DNA of 64,000 nt from a bacterium (GTDB taxonomy: Bacteria > Actinomycetota > Acidimicrobiia > Acidimicrobiales > Bin134): positions 310,001 to 374,000 of the forward strand of contig JAPPAP010000025.1 of assembly GCA_026705465.1 (NCBI GenBank). The letters are read 5' to 3'. The stretch's first letter is position 1, and every line of letters starts with the position of its first letter. The notes beneath the pieces were generated by a model. That model worked only from the letters and a program-made list of their open reading frames with translations, did not search any database and was not told the origin of the DNA. Of this stretch, positions 33,616-42,089 are shown in pieces. The position numbers were made by a program, and so were the translations under genes.

Positions 33616-34802
33616 TGGTGTCGGATGCCCCGGAAGTTCTAGAAGCCTCGGCCGGTTCGGATGTTCCGACAGGACCTGAAACCTCGGCGGCCCATGTGGG
33701 AGTGAACCTGCTGTGGCTGCGATCGGGCCGAGTAGGAGGCACCGAGGACTACGCGGTCAGGATGCTCTCGGCCATTCCGTTGGACTCATCAGTGCATCTG
33801 ACTCTGTTCGGCCCTCCGGGGTTCGCCGAGGCCCACCCTGTGTTGGCAGAGCGATTCGAGGTGGTGACGTCGCCAGTGGGCAAGAGCCGACTGCTTCGGG
33901 TTCTCATTGAGAACACGTGGCTGGCAGTGCAATGCCGTCGCCGGCAAATTGCACTGGTCCACCATTTCGGGGGAACCGTGCCCTGGGTAGGAGTCCGGCT
34001 GGCAATCGTGACCGTCCACGATTTGCATCCTTTGGACCATCCCAGGCGTTTCAGCTTGATCAAACGGCTGTACTTGAGAGCCATGCTGCCGTGGTCGGTG
34101 CGCCGGGCAGAGGTGATCGTGACCGTGAGCGAGTTTTGCCGCAGTCGCCTGGTGGAGCGCTTGAAGGTGGATCCCCAGCGAGTCGCCGTCGTTTCCGCCC
34201 CGGTCGACACCTCTTCGGCTGACTCAGACATGCCGCTGGCCGCGGCGGCGCCCGATTTGGCCAGCCCATTCGTGCTGTATCCGGCGTTGACCTACCCCCA
34301 CAAGAACCACGAGGTACTGCTGCGGGCCCTAGCTCGTTTGGCCGCCGACGGAGTGGACGTGGCATTGGTTGTTTCTGGAGGGCCCGGACCGCTGGATTCG
34401 AAACTCGATCATCTTGCCGACAAGCTCGGAGTGGGAGGCCGGTGGCACCGGTTGGGCCGCATTCCTCGAGCTGTCTTGGACGGCCTGTATCGGCAGGCCG
34501 TGGCCGTGGTGTTCCCGTCACGGTATGAGGGGTATGGCCTCCCGGTGGTTGAGGCCATGGCCCGTGGCTGTCCGGTGGTGGCTGCTGATGCGGGGGCGCT
34601 GCCCGAGGTGGTTGGTTCAGGCGGGCGCTTGGTAAACCCCGACGACGCTGAAATGTGGGCTCGGGCGATCGGCGAGCTGGTGGGAGACTCTGACGCCTGC
34701 CAGGCATTGAGCGAGGCGGGCGCTTCCCGGGTTGGCGAGTTGGCCGAGCTCGATCCGGGAACGTATCTATGCGACTTGTACAGCCAGATGGTGGCCCGAT
34801 GA
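33615..34802 (+). CDS. Glycosyltransferase family 4
   Basis: A 395-residue GT-B enzyme coupled by a one-base overlap to the previous GT. The acceptor half has LLWLRSGRVGGTEDYAVRML (a typical GGxE-type loop near 40), VHHFGGTVPWVGVR and VTVHDLHPLDHPRRFSL. The donor half has FVLYPALTYPHKNHEVLLRA (about 230), VVSGGPGPLDSKL and PSRYEGYGLPVVEAMARG (EX7E, about 300), followed by ADAGALPEVVGSGG. The N-terminal 28 residues are Ala/Glu-rich and probably disordered. It is likely to act after or before the GT at 32518 in assembling the same glycan. Donor unknown. Confidence 0.87.
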   Translation: MVSDAPEVLEASAGSDVPTGPETSAAHVGVNLLWLRSGRVGGTEDYAVRMLSAIPLDSSVHLTLFGPPGFAEAHPVLAERFEVVTSPVGKSRLLRVLIENTWLAVQCRRRQIALVHHFGGTVPWVGVRLAIVTVHDLHPLDHPRRFSLIKRLYLRAMLPWSVRRAEVIVTVSEFCRSRLVERLKVDPQRVAVVSAPVDTSSADSDMPLAAAAPDLASPFVLYPALTYPHKNHEVLLRALARLAADGVDVALVVSGGPGPLDSKLDHLADKLGVGGRWHRLGRIPRAVLDGLYRQAVAVVFPSRYEGYGLPVVEAMARGCPVVAADAGALPEVVGSGGRLVNPDDAEMWARAIGELVGDSDACQALSEAGASRVGELAELDPGTYLCDLYSQMVAR

Positions 34803-34839
34803 GTCGGCGCAGCAGGACTCTGGACGAGGCGTTGAGCTG

Positions 34840-36099
34840 ATGAGCGGGCAGCCGCTGTCCATCCTGGTGCTTTGTCCGCACTATGTGCCCGACACCGCTC
34901 CCACCGGGGAGGTGATGACCGCCATCTGCGAGCGATGGACGGCCCGGGGCCACCAGGTGGAGATCATCACCAGCCTCCCGTGGTATCAAGGCCACGCCGT
35001 GGCTGACGGATGGTCGGGACGCCTGGTGCGAACCCAGCGGGAGCCGTGGGGTCGGATCAGGCGCTGGCATCCGTTTCCCGCCGACAAGAGGCGGCTATCG
35101 GCCAGGGCGGCGTCGTTCGTGGGCTTTACCGCGCTGGCCGGAGTCGACGCCGTAATCGCGTCGGGCCGTTGCGACGTGGTGTTCGCCATGTCGCCTCCTC
35201 TCACTCTTGGTGCCGCGGGATGGGCGGCCGCGTGGCGGGGACGGGCGCCCTTGGTGTTCAACGTGCAGGATGTGTTCCCCGACGCGGCGGTAGACACCGG
35301 CGTTTTGCGCAGTGCCAGGGTGGCGGCTGCGGCCAGCTGGCTAGAGCGCTGGGTGTATCGGCGGGCCTCAGCAATAACCGTGCTCGCTGAGGGAATGGCC
35401 GTCAACGTGCGGGCCAAGCTGGACGTTGGTGTTGATCCGGACAAGGTGGTGGTAATCCCCAATGCGGCGGACTCAGATCGCATCACCCCGACGGATCGGC
35501 ACAACCGGTATCGGGCCGAGTTGGGGCTGGCTGGCGCCGAAGCCACGGTGGTGATGTACGCCGGTAATTTGGGCCATTCCCAACCCTTGGAGATGGTGGT
35601 TTCAGCCGCCGAGCGGTTTGCCGACCAGGGGCGCACTGATGTGCACTTCGTGGTCAACGGTGACGGGGTGGCTCGCTCGTCGGTGATGGCGGCAGCAGAG
35701 CGCCTCGACACTTTGCACTTGGTGGGCTGGCAGCCCCCCGAGCGCTTGGGGGAGGTACTGGCGGCCGCAGATCTGCATTTGGTGTTACTGCGAGCCGGGC
35801 TCGGAACTACCAGCGTGCCCTCCAAGGTGTATTCGGTGCTGGCCGCGGGCCGCCCAGTGCTGGCCAGCGTGGATCGAGGCAGCGAGGTCGAGCGGTTATT
35901 GGACGCTTCCGGGGCGGGCACAACGATTGATCCCGAAGATGTCGACTCCTTTTGTGCTGCGGTGGCCCACATGACCGACCATCCTGACGAACTGGTTGAA
36001 ATGGGCCGGCGGGGCAGGGCCTACGCTGAGAACGCGGCCGGCCCCCAACAAGTGGCTGATCGTTATCTCGAGCTTTTTGCCGAGCTGGTGGGCAAGTAG
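34840..36099 (+). CDS. Glycosyltransferase family 4, WbuB-like
   Basis: A 419-residue GT-B enzyme of the WbuB/WcaI-like group, which often transfers a fucosyl or related residue in capsule and O-antigen synthesis. It opens with CPHYVPDTAPTGEVMTAICE and continues with GHQVEIITSLPWYQGHAV, FAMSPPLTLGAAGWAA and VFNVQDVFPDAAVDTG (all typical of the group). Donor-half motifs are VVMYAGNLGHSQPLEMVVSA (about 230), LVGWQPPERLGEVLAAADL and SVPSKVYSVLAAGRPVLA. The ATG at 34840 lies 37 nt after the preceding stop, overlapped by the sequence GAGCTGATGAG. With gmd and fcl in the neighbourhood, an L-fucose donor is plausible but unproven. Confidence 0.86.
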   Translation: MSGQPLSILVLCPHYVPDTAPTGEVMTAICERWTARGHQVEIITSLPWYQGHAVADGWSGRLVRTQREPWGRIRRWHPFPADKRRLSARAASFVGFTALAGVDAVIASGRCDVVFAMSPPLTLGAAGWAAAWRGRAPLVFNVQDVFPDAAVDTGVLRSARVAAAASWLERWVYRRASAITVLAEGMAVNVRAKLDVGVDPDKVVVIPNAADSDRITPTDRHNRYRAELGLAGAEATVVMYAGNLGHSQPLEMVVSAAERFADQGRTDVHFVVNGDGVARSSVMAAAERLDTLHLVGWQPPERLGEVLAAADLHLVLLRAGLGTTSVPSKVYSVLAAGRPVLASVDRGSEVERLLDASGAGTTIDPEDVDSFCAAVAHMTDHPDELVEMGRRGRAYAENAAGPQQVADRYLELFAELVGK

Positions 36100-36153
36100 G
36101 AAGAACCAATGTCAGCCTCGGGCTACAGGTGTGGGTTGCCAGTTCGGGACGGG

Positions 36154-36159
36154 TAGCGT
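36154..36159 (+). promoter_or_regulatory. -10 hexamer of a probable leaderless promoter
   Basis: TAGCGT ends 8 nt before the GTG at 36168, with no ribosome binding site between. It would drive the His-rich membrane protein and the coupled nucleotidyltransferase. Confidence 0.5.
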
Positions 36160-36167
36160 TGTAAGCC

Positions 36168-36926
36168 GTGGCAAGAACCTCTGGTTCTCGAAAAGTGGCG
36201 CGGGCCGCGTCGATGGGCGGGGTCGGACAGCAGCGCCGACTCATCGGCTTTCCAGCCGTGGTGGTGCTCATCATCCTGGTCGGCGTCGGAGTCGTGGCGA
36301 TCGCCCGCACGTTGCGCGACGCCGAAGCCCGTCCCGGCCTCAGCGACCACTGGCACTCGGCCTACACGGTGTGGGACTGCACCGACGGCGGCGGGGCCCA
36401 CCAGGCCGTCTTCGAGGGCCGGTTGAACCCTCAGGGCTATCCCTATGATCCCGAAGGCATCCACTCCCACTCCGATGGGATCATCCACATTCACCCGTTC
36501 ACCGCCAACGCCACCGGCCAACATGCCACTATGGCGAAGTTCTTCGAGTCGATGTTCGTGACCATGGATGAAAATGGCATTACCGCCTCCGAATTCGGTG
36601 TGATCAGTGCCGTGGACGCGGTGTGCGACGGGCAGCCAGCAGTTATGCAGATCGTGCGCTGGTCCAGTGCGCTTACCGCGGTGGCCGCAGAGCCCGATGA
36701 GCGGATCTATACGGATTTCGGCGATGTCCGATTCAAGAAGGACGGCGAGGCTTTTACTATCGCCCTGGCGCCCCGAGACGCCGTGGTACCGCTGCCCCTC
36801 ACCGTCAACGACTTGCTCGGGGTGTCGCCATCTCTGGTGGCCGATCTCTCTCAGCCTGAAGGGCCAGTTCAGTTCGACGACAGCATCGGAGGGAACGTCC
36901 CGGGCGTCGAGGTGCAAGACCCATAG
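36168..36926 (+). CDS. Membrane-anchored protein with His-rich motif, unknown function
   Basis: A 252-residue protein with a basic N-terminus, one membrane helix (about 27-47: IGFPAVVVLIILVGVGVVAI) and a domain outside the membrane. That domain holds SDHWHSAYTVWDC followed by GIHSHSDGIIHIHPF (about 104-118), so eight His residues lie within about 60 positions. The pattern recurs in uncharacterised actinobacterial membrane proteins known to me. It looks like a metal-binding site (zinc, copper or iron), which is inference. The stop codon overlaps the GTG of the nucleotidyltransferase gene (TAGTG), so the two are translated together, pointing to a link with envelope sugar supply. No enzyme family is recognised. 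Confidence 0.7.
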   Translation: MARTSGSRKVARAASMGGVGQQRRLIGFPAVVVLIILVGVGVVAIARTLRDAEARPGLSDHWHSAYTVWDCTDGGGAHQAVFEGRLNPQGYPYDPEGIHSHSDGIIHIHPFTANATGQHATMAKFFESMFVTMDENGITASEFGVISAVDAVCDGQPAVMQIVRWSSALTAVAAEPDERIYTDFGDVRFKKDGEAFTIALAPRDAVVPLPLTVNDLLGVSPSLVADLSQPEGPVQFDDSIGGNVPGVEVQDP

Positions 36927-37912
36927 TGGATGCGGTTGTTCTGGTCGGCGGTTTCGGCACCCGGCTTCGGCCCCTGACTCTGACTCGACCCAAACAGATG
37001 CTGCCGGTGGTGGACCGGCCCATGATCGAGCATGTCGTAGGCAGGCTCGGACAACAGGGAATCACTCGGGCGGTACTGTCCCTCGGATACCGGCCAGACG
37101 CCTTCGAAGCCGCCTATCCCGAGGGTCGATGCGCCGGGGTAGAACTGTTCTATGCGGTTGAGCCCGAGCCGCTGGACACTGCGGGCGCCATCGCCTTTGC
37201 CGCTCGAATGGCAAACATCCAAGAGACCTTCATTGCCGTAAACGGCGATGTCGTCAGTCAGTTTCCCTTGGAAGATCTATTGGCTGTGCATCGAGGGGCG
37301 AACGCCCAGGCCACCATCGCCCTGGCCCCGGTGGCTGACCCCTCCCGCTTTGGTGTCGTGGTGCGCGAGCCCAACGGCCGAGTGCGGGAGTTCGTGGAGA
37401 AACCGCCAGCTGACCAGGCCCCTAGCAACGAGATCAGCGTGGGGATCTACGCCTTGGAGCTCTCAGCGCTGGATTCGGTGCCTGAAGGTGCCCGGGCCTC
37501 GATCGAGCGGGAGGTGTTTCCCCTTCTTGTGGAGCAAGGCAGGATGTGCGCCGTGGCATGGGACGGGTTCTGGGTGGATGCCGGCACGCCAGAGGCCTAC
37601 CTGGAAGTCCAGCAAGCCCTGTCCGACAGAGGTTGGACCCACCCTTCGGCAAAGGTCGCCCCCGGGGCCACGGTCCGGGGCTCAAGTGTGATGGAGGGTG
37701 CTATTGTCGGCCCTGGCGCGTCGATCATCGATTCGGCGTTACTGCCCGGTGCCCGCGTGGGTCGGGATGCGGTAGTGAAGCGCTCCATCGTGGGTTTTGG
37801 GGCCGAGATCGGGCCTGGCGCCCGCCTCAGTGATTTGTCCGTAGTGGGCGACGACATTGTCATTCCTCCCGCCGCGGTCCTGAACGGCGAGCGAGTGCCC
37901 ATAGCCGACTAA
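36926..37912 (+). CDS. manC: Mannose-1-phosphate guanylyltransferase (nucleotidyltransferase with beta-helix tail)
   Basis: A 328-residue enzyme expected to make GDP-mannose from GTP and mannose-1-phosphate. The nucleotide-binding VLVGGFGTRLRPLTLTRPKQ (about 5-24) is followed by MLPVVDRPMIEHVV, AVNGDVVSQFPLEDLL (about 107), RVREFVEKPP and WDGFWVDAGTPEAYLEV. A left-handed beta-helix tail (about 235-325) has hexad repeats (VAPGATVRGSSVMEGAIVGP). The short-tail layout fits the GDP-mannose group (ManB/ManC of actinobacteria) better than RmlA. The GTG at 36926 overlaps the preceding stop. GDP-mannose is the substrate of Gmd in this window. Alternative sugar-1-phosphate substrates cannot be excluded. 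Its TAA overlaps the cofE stop on the other strand. Confidence 0.82.
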   Translation: MDAVVLVGGFGTRLRPLTLTRPKQMLPVVDRPMIEHVVGRLGQQGITRAVLSLGYRPDAFEAAYPEGRCAGVELFYAVEPEPLDTAGAIAFAARMANIQETFIAVNGDVVSQFPLEDLLAVHRGANAQATIALAPVADPSRFGVVVREPNGRVREFVEKPPADQAPSNEISVGIYALELSALDSVPEGARASIEREVFPLLVEQGRMCAVAWDGFWVDAGTPEAYLEVQQALSDRGWTHPSAKVAPGATVRGSSVMEGAIVGPGASIIDSALLPGARVGRDAVVKRSIVGFGAEIGPGARLSDLSVVGDDIVIPPAAVLNGERVPIAD

Positions 37913-38604
37913 CGGAATAGATCTTCGCCAGGGGGTCGGATCAAGTCGGTTTGAATGCTGCCGGGGCCGAACCAATCGGGGTCAACACCTCTGATGACAG
38001 CCACAGGCACTCCGTCGGCCTTGCCCATAGCCAACTCGGCCGCGGCTGCCAATTCGTCGACGATCGCCACTTCGGTTACTTGGAGCTCCCGGCCAGAAGC
38101 GTCGGGCGTGCCTCGCAAGTCGAGGATGGGACGGATCCCGGCCACCCCAATAGCCACGTCAGCCACTCCCCGTCTCCACGGCCGTCCGAAGGTATCGGAG
38201 ACGATCACGCCTACATTCACCCCAGCCTTGGCTGTGATGGCGTCGCGGATACGTCGGGCCGAACGGTCAGGATCATCGGGAAGGAGCGCGGCCTGGTCGG
38301 GGTTCACGTTGGACCGGTCGACTCCGGCGTTGGCGCACACGAATCCGTGTTTGGTCTCACTGATGACAAGGTCGCCCCGCCGCCGCAGCACCCGCACAGA
38401 TTCCCGCTCTACCACCGGCTTGTGCGAGAAAGGATCGTCAGGGTCGACGGCGACCATGGCGTTCTCGGCTTTGGACACGATTTTTTGGGTGACCACTACC
38501 ACATCCCCCTCGGCCAAGTCAGCTGCATCGGAAATGAGGCTGGCCAGATCGTCGCCCGCGGCGATCTCCGGCAGTCCGTTCACGCCGATGATCTCTAGTC
38601 TCAT
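37909..38604 (-). CDS. cofE: Coenzyme F420:L-glutamate ligase (single-domain)
   Basis: A 231-residue enzyme adding L-glutamate residues to F420-0 with GTP. It begins MRLEIIGVNGLPEIAAGDDL, and has GDVVVVTQKIVSKAEN (about 39), RRRGDLVISETKHGFVCANA, DPDRSARRIRDAI, GVIVSDTFGRPWRRGVADVA and LRGTPDASGREL, all standard for CofE/FbiB. Mycobacterial FbiB has a second, nitroreductase-like domain of about 200 residues that is absent here, so this is the archaeal-like short form. The ATG at 38604 overlaps the cofD stop by 4 nt (ATGA). The 3' end shares a CTAA overlap with the convergent manC gene. Confidence 0.93.
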   Translation of the reverse strand: MRLEIIGVNGLPEIAAGDDLASLISDAADLAEGDVVVVTQKIVSKAENAMVAVDPDDPFSHKPVVERESVRVLRRRGDLVISETKHGFVCANAGVDRSNVNPDQAALLPDDPDRSARRIRDAITAKAGVNVGVIVSDTFGRPWRRGVADVAIGVAGIRPILDLRGTPDASGRELQVTEVAIVDELAAAAELAMGKADGVPVAVIRGVDPDWFGPGSIQTDLIRPPGEDLFR

Positions 38605-39551
38605 GTCCCCGCTCCAGCTCGGGCGCAGCCCAGGACAACTTGAGCCAGCGCGGTGGCCGATTCCACGCCGTCCATGATGGTAGGGGCCACTATGCAGGAC
38701 ACCCCAGCGGTTTCCACCTCGTCCGCCAGGTGAGCGTCGGCCTCGTCGATCACCAAAGTGGCGGCCACGTCTTGGTACAGCCGAGCTACCCCAACCACTG
38801 AGCACTCATGGCCCAGCTCTTTCATAAGCCGGTCGGCAGGGCCCTTGAGCGCAGCGCCGCCCACGATGGGCGAAACCGCCACCACCGCGTCGCGGCGGGC
38901 GGCAATCGCATCCCGCACACCGGGCACCTCCAGCACCGGCCCGATGGACACGATGGGGTTGGAGGGGGCGATGATGATTGAGGTGGCCGAGGCCAGCGCC
39001 TCGATGAGGCCAGGGGCCGGCTGAGCCCGCTCCGATCCGTCTACTCGGATGGCGGTCACGGGCACATTGTGGCGGCGGCGCACAAAGTAGTCTTGGAAAC
39101 CGATTTCGCCCTCGTCCACGGTGGTTACCCGGGTTTCGATGCGGTCGTTGGTCACCGGCAAAATGCCCAGCTCCAAGCCCCAGGCGGCGGTGATCTCTGC
39201 GGTCACGGTGGCCAAATCGGCACCCTGGCCGAGCCGGTGGGTGCGGTAGAGGTGGGTGGCCAGATCACGGTCGCCGAGGCGGAACCAGGTGATGCCGCCG
39301 TAGCGATCCAGAGCGTCCATGGCCTGCCAGGTTTCCCCGGCTAAGCCCCAGCCGGTGTCGGGGTTGACCGCCCCGGCCAGGGTGTACACCACGGTGTCTA
39401 GGTCGGGGCTCACGTGGAGGCCATGGAGCACGGTGTCGTCAGCGGTGTTGACCACGGCGAGCTGGTCGCCGGGTGGGTGAGCCCTCACTAGGCCAACGAG
39501 CAGTTTGGCCGCTCCCACACCCCCGGCCAACGTGACCACGCTTGGGGTCAA
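38601..39551 (-). CDS. cofD: 2-phospho-L-lactate transferase (F420 biosynthesis)
   Basis: A 316-residue enzyme joining the phospholactyl (or phosphoenolpyruvyl) group to the deazaflavin Fo to give F420-0 or its dehydro form. It opens VVTLAGGVGAAKLLVGL (about 5-21), then VVNTADDTVLHGLHVSPDLD, DTGWGLAGETWQAM, FRLGDRDLATHLYRT and IIIAPSNPIVSIGPVL (CofD signatures). The TTG at 39551 is chosen as start because AAGGAG sits 5 nt before it; frames further upstream are non-conserved. It is coupled to cofE by ATGA and lies 73 nt after gmd on the same strand, so it may share that transcript. The activating enzyme CofC/FbiD and Fo synthase are not in this window. Confidence 0.93.
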   Translation of the reverse strand: MTPSVVTLAGGVGAAKLLVGLVRAHPPGDQLAVVNTADDTVLHGLHVSPDLDTVVYTLAGAVNPDTGWGLAGETWQAMDALDRYGGITWFRLGDRDLATHLYRTHRLGQGADLATVTAEITAAWGLELGILPVTNDRIETRVTTVDEGEIGFQDYFVRRRHNVPVTAIRVDGSERAQPAPGLIEALASATSIIIAPSNPIVSIGPVLEVPGVRDAIAARRDAVVAVSPIVGGAALKGPADRLMKELGHECSVVGVARLYQDVAATLVIDEADAHLADEVETAGVSCIVAPTIMDGVESATALAQVVLGCARAGAGT

Positions 39552-39624
39552 AGGATCTCCTTGGGCAAGCAGCCAGCAGGCGCAATCAATATATCCGCCA
39601 AGTGGCGATACGGGTTCGCTCGAA

Positions 39625-40620
<996 letters not shown>

Positions 40621-40667
40621 TCAGCCCGGTGACCCTGATCGATGGCGAATTGCTTTTGGGCTGTCGT

Positions 40668-41594
40668 CTAGCCATGGGAATCACCAGTCTGGCCGGTTTG
40701 TCGGCTGCGGGCATCTTCGAGGGTATCGGCCAAGGTGTCGGCCAAAGCGATTGTTGGGCTCCAGCCGGTTGCCTCTTTGAGTTTGGCGTTGTCGCCCCGC
40801 TGCACCGGCAGGTCGACGGGACGGAACAGGTGGTCGTCCTGCTCGAGCGTCATCGGGGTTTCGGCCAGGTCGAGCAGGGTTTCGGCGATATCAGACACGG
40901 CGACGTCCCGGCCCGAGCACACGTTGTAGGCCTCGCCGGGTTCCCCGTCGACCACCATCATGCGATACGCCCGGACCACATCGCGTACGTCGGTGAAATC
41001 GCGTCGGGCCGTGAGGTTGCCCACCGGGACTGCGGTGCTGCCGGATAGCTCGTTGCGGGCAATCCGGGCGGCCAGCGCGGGGGCCAGAAATCGCTCACTT
41101 TGACCGGGGCCGAGGTGGTTGAAGGCCCGGGCTCGGATCACCCCGAGGCCATGGCCCAAGAAGCCCTGAATGCACACCATCTCGGCTGCGGCCTTGCTGG
41201 CCGCGTAGGGGTTGACCGGCCGCAGGGGGGCGTGCTCGGTGATAGGCAGGTCGTTGAGGCCGACCATTCCGTAGATGTCACTGCTGGTAACCGATAGGAG
41301 CCGCTCGACGCCAACGTCGATACATGCCCGTACCACATGGAGGGTCCCGTCGGCATTGACCTGGAACGTGCCTACCGGGTCGTTCCAGGAGGCGGCCACA
41401 TCGCTTTGGCCTGCCAAGTGGTACACCACGTCGGGTTTGGTCTCCGCAATCAGCTCCGAAATGGCGCTGGCATCTTCAATGGGAGGGCTTCCGATCACGC
41501 GATCCACCTCGATCACGTCATCGGCACACGTGTTCAGGTGAGCGACGAGGTGAGTTCCAACAAAACCCCGCGACCCGGTGACCAGGGCTCGCAT
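40668..41594 (-). CDS. rmd: NAD(P)-dependent epimerase/reductase, probable GDP-6-deoxy-D-mannose reductase
   Basis: A 308-residue short-chain dehydrogenase with VTGSRGFVGTHLVAHL (about 5-20), PDVVYHLAGQSDVAASWNDP near 55, VTSSDIYGMVGLNDLPITE near 104, PYAASKAAAEMVCIQGF (Tyr-x3-Lys) and IRARAFNHLGPGQSERF, which is typical of GDP-4-dehydro-6-deoxy-D-mannose reductase (Rmd). Rmd reduces the Gmd product to GDP-D-rhamnose. Close alternatives are GDP-fucose synthase (represented elsewhere) and UDP-sugar epimerases, so the exact product is inferred from the motif and from the following gmd. The DNA at its start is duplicated upstream in 59-nt repeats that also copy its promoter-like region. Confidence 0.83.
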   Translation of the reverse strand: MRALVTGSRGFVGTHLVAHLNTCADDVIEVDRVIGSPPIEDASAISELIAETKPDVVYHLAGQSDVAASWNDPVGTFQVNADGTLHVVRACIDVGVERLLSVTSSDIYGMVGLNDLPITEHAPLRPVNPYAASKAAAEMVCIQGFLGHGLGVIRARAFNHLGPGQSERFLAPALAARIARNELSGSTAVPVGNLTARRDFTDVRDVVRAYRMMVVDGEPGEAYNVCSGRDVAVSDIAETLLDLAETPMTLEQDDHLFRPVDLPVQRGDNAKLKEATGWSPTIALADTLADTLEDARSRQTGQTGDSHG

Positions 41595-41703
41595 TGCACT
41601 GAGTGTGCCATTTCTCGTCGACGTTTGCCGTACCCGGTGACCAGGGCTCGCATTACATCGACTGTGCCATTTCTCAGTCTGATTTGTTGTACCCGGTGAA
41701 CAG
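41573..41703. repeat. 59-bp tandem repeat copying the rmd start region
   Basis: Two near-identical copies of about 44 bp begin at 41573 and 41632, and a partial third begins at 41691, all exactly 59 bp apart. Each of the first two contains, on the minus strand, a -10-like hexamer (CACACT, CACAGT), a 7-nt gap and an ATG with CGAGCCCTGGTCACCGGG. Only the copy at 41573 is joined in frame to the rmd gene. Confidence 0.8.
41602..41607 (-). promoter_or_regulatory. -10-like hexamer before rmd
   Basis: Minus-strand CACACT ends 7 nt before the ATG at 41594. It keeps the A2 and T6 positions of TANNNT. The upstream copy in the tandem repeat offers CACAGT at the same distance from a second, out-of-frame ATG. 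Confidence 0.35.
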
Positions 41704-41735
41704 CCCCATGCCTCTTTTGTCGTCGGGCGGGCCAG

Positions 41736-41741
41736 TACGGT
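41736..41741 (+). promoter_or_regulatory. -10 hexamer of a probable leaderless promoter
   Basis: TACGGT ends 6 nt before the GTG at 41748. It would start the transcript for the repeat protein, the GT2 protein and the DUF5719 protein. Confidence 0.45.
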
Positions 41742-41747
41742 GGTGAG

Positions 41748-42089
41748 GTGAGCGAGCAGCAGCCAGCTCAGGAGCCGGTGTCCGAGGAGGATCCGCTGGT
41801 CGAGTGCATTCGCAACAGCATCTACACCGCTGTGGGGCTCGGCCTATTGATCATCAACCGCGTGCAGTCCGCTCGGAGGGATTTGGCCGGTCAGATGCCT
41901 GATGAGCTGCGGGACGCATTCTCCGATCTGGCTGAACAAGTCCCAGAAGACGTCCGCAATGCGGTGGCGGACATGGCCCAGCAGCTTCCCGATTCGGTGC
42001 TGACGGTGCTTTCGGACGCGGTTGACCAGGCCCCGGCCCTTGCCGAAGCGCTTCGGGAATTTGTCAGCCGCAACTCCAATCAGACCTGA
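41748..42089 (+). CDS. Small protein with four 15-residue amphipathic repeats
   Basis: A 113-residue protein I do not recognise. Residues about 25-40 are hydrophobic (IYTAVGLGLLIINRVQ) and may contact the membrane. From residue 47 come four tandem 15-residue units: GQMPDELRDAFSDLA, EQVPEDVRNAVADMA, QQLPDSVLTVLSDAV and DQAPALAEALREFV. Each has Gln at position 2 and Pro at position 4 followed by an amphipathic helix. The first three also keep an acidic residue near the end. The regular period suggests a stack of short helices or a lipid-surface-binding coil. Its stop overlaps the start of the next gene (TGATG), so it is translated with the GT2 membrane protein and may regulate or scaffold it (inference). 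Confidence 0.72.
   Translation: MSEQQPAQEPVSEEDPLVECIRNSIYTAVGLGLLIINRVQSARRDLAGQMPDELRDAFSDLAEQVPEDVRNAVADMAQQLPDSVLTVLSDAVDQAPALAEALREFVSRNSNQT

Noticed and set aside
36926..37912. Nucleotidyltransferase beside cofE considered as CofC/FbiD
   Set aside because: CofC is about 200 residues with no beta-helix tail; this protein has the sugar-nucleotide motif RLRPLTLTRPKQ and a beta-helix, fitting GDP-mannose synthesis.
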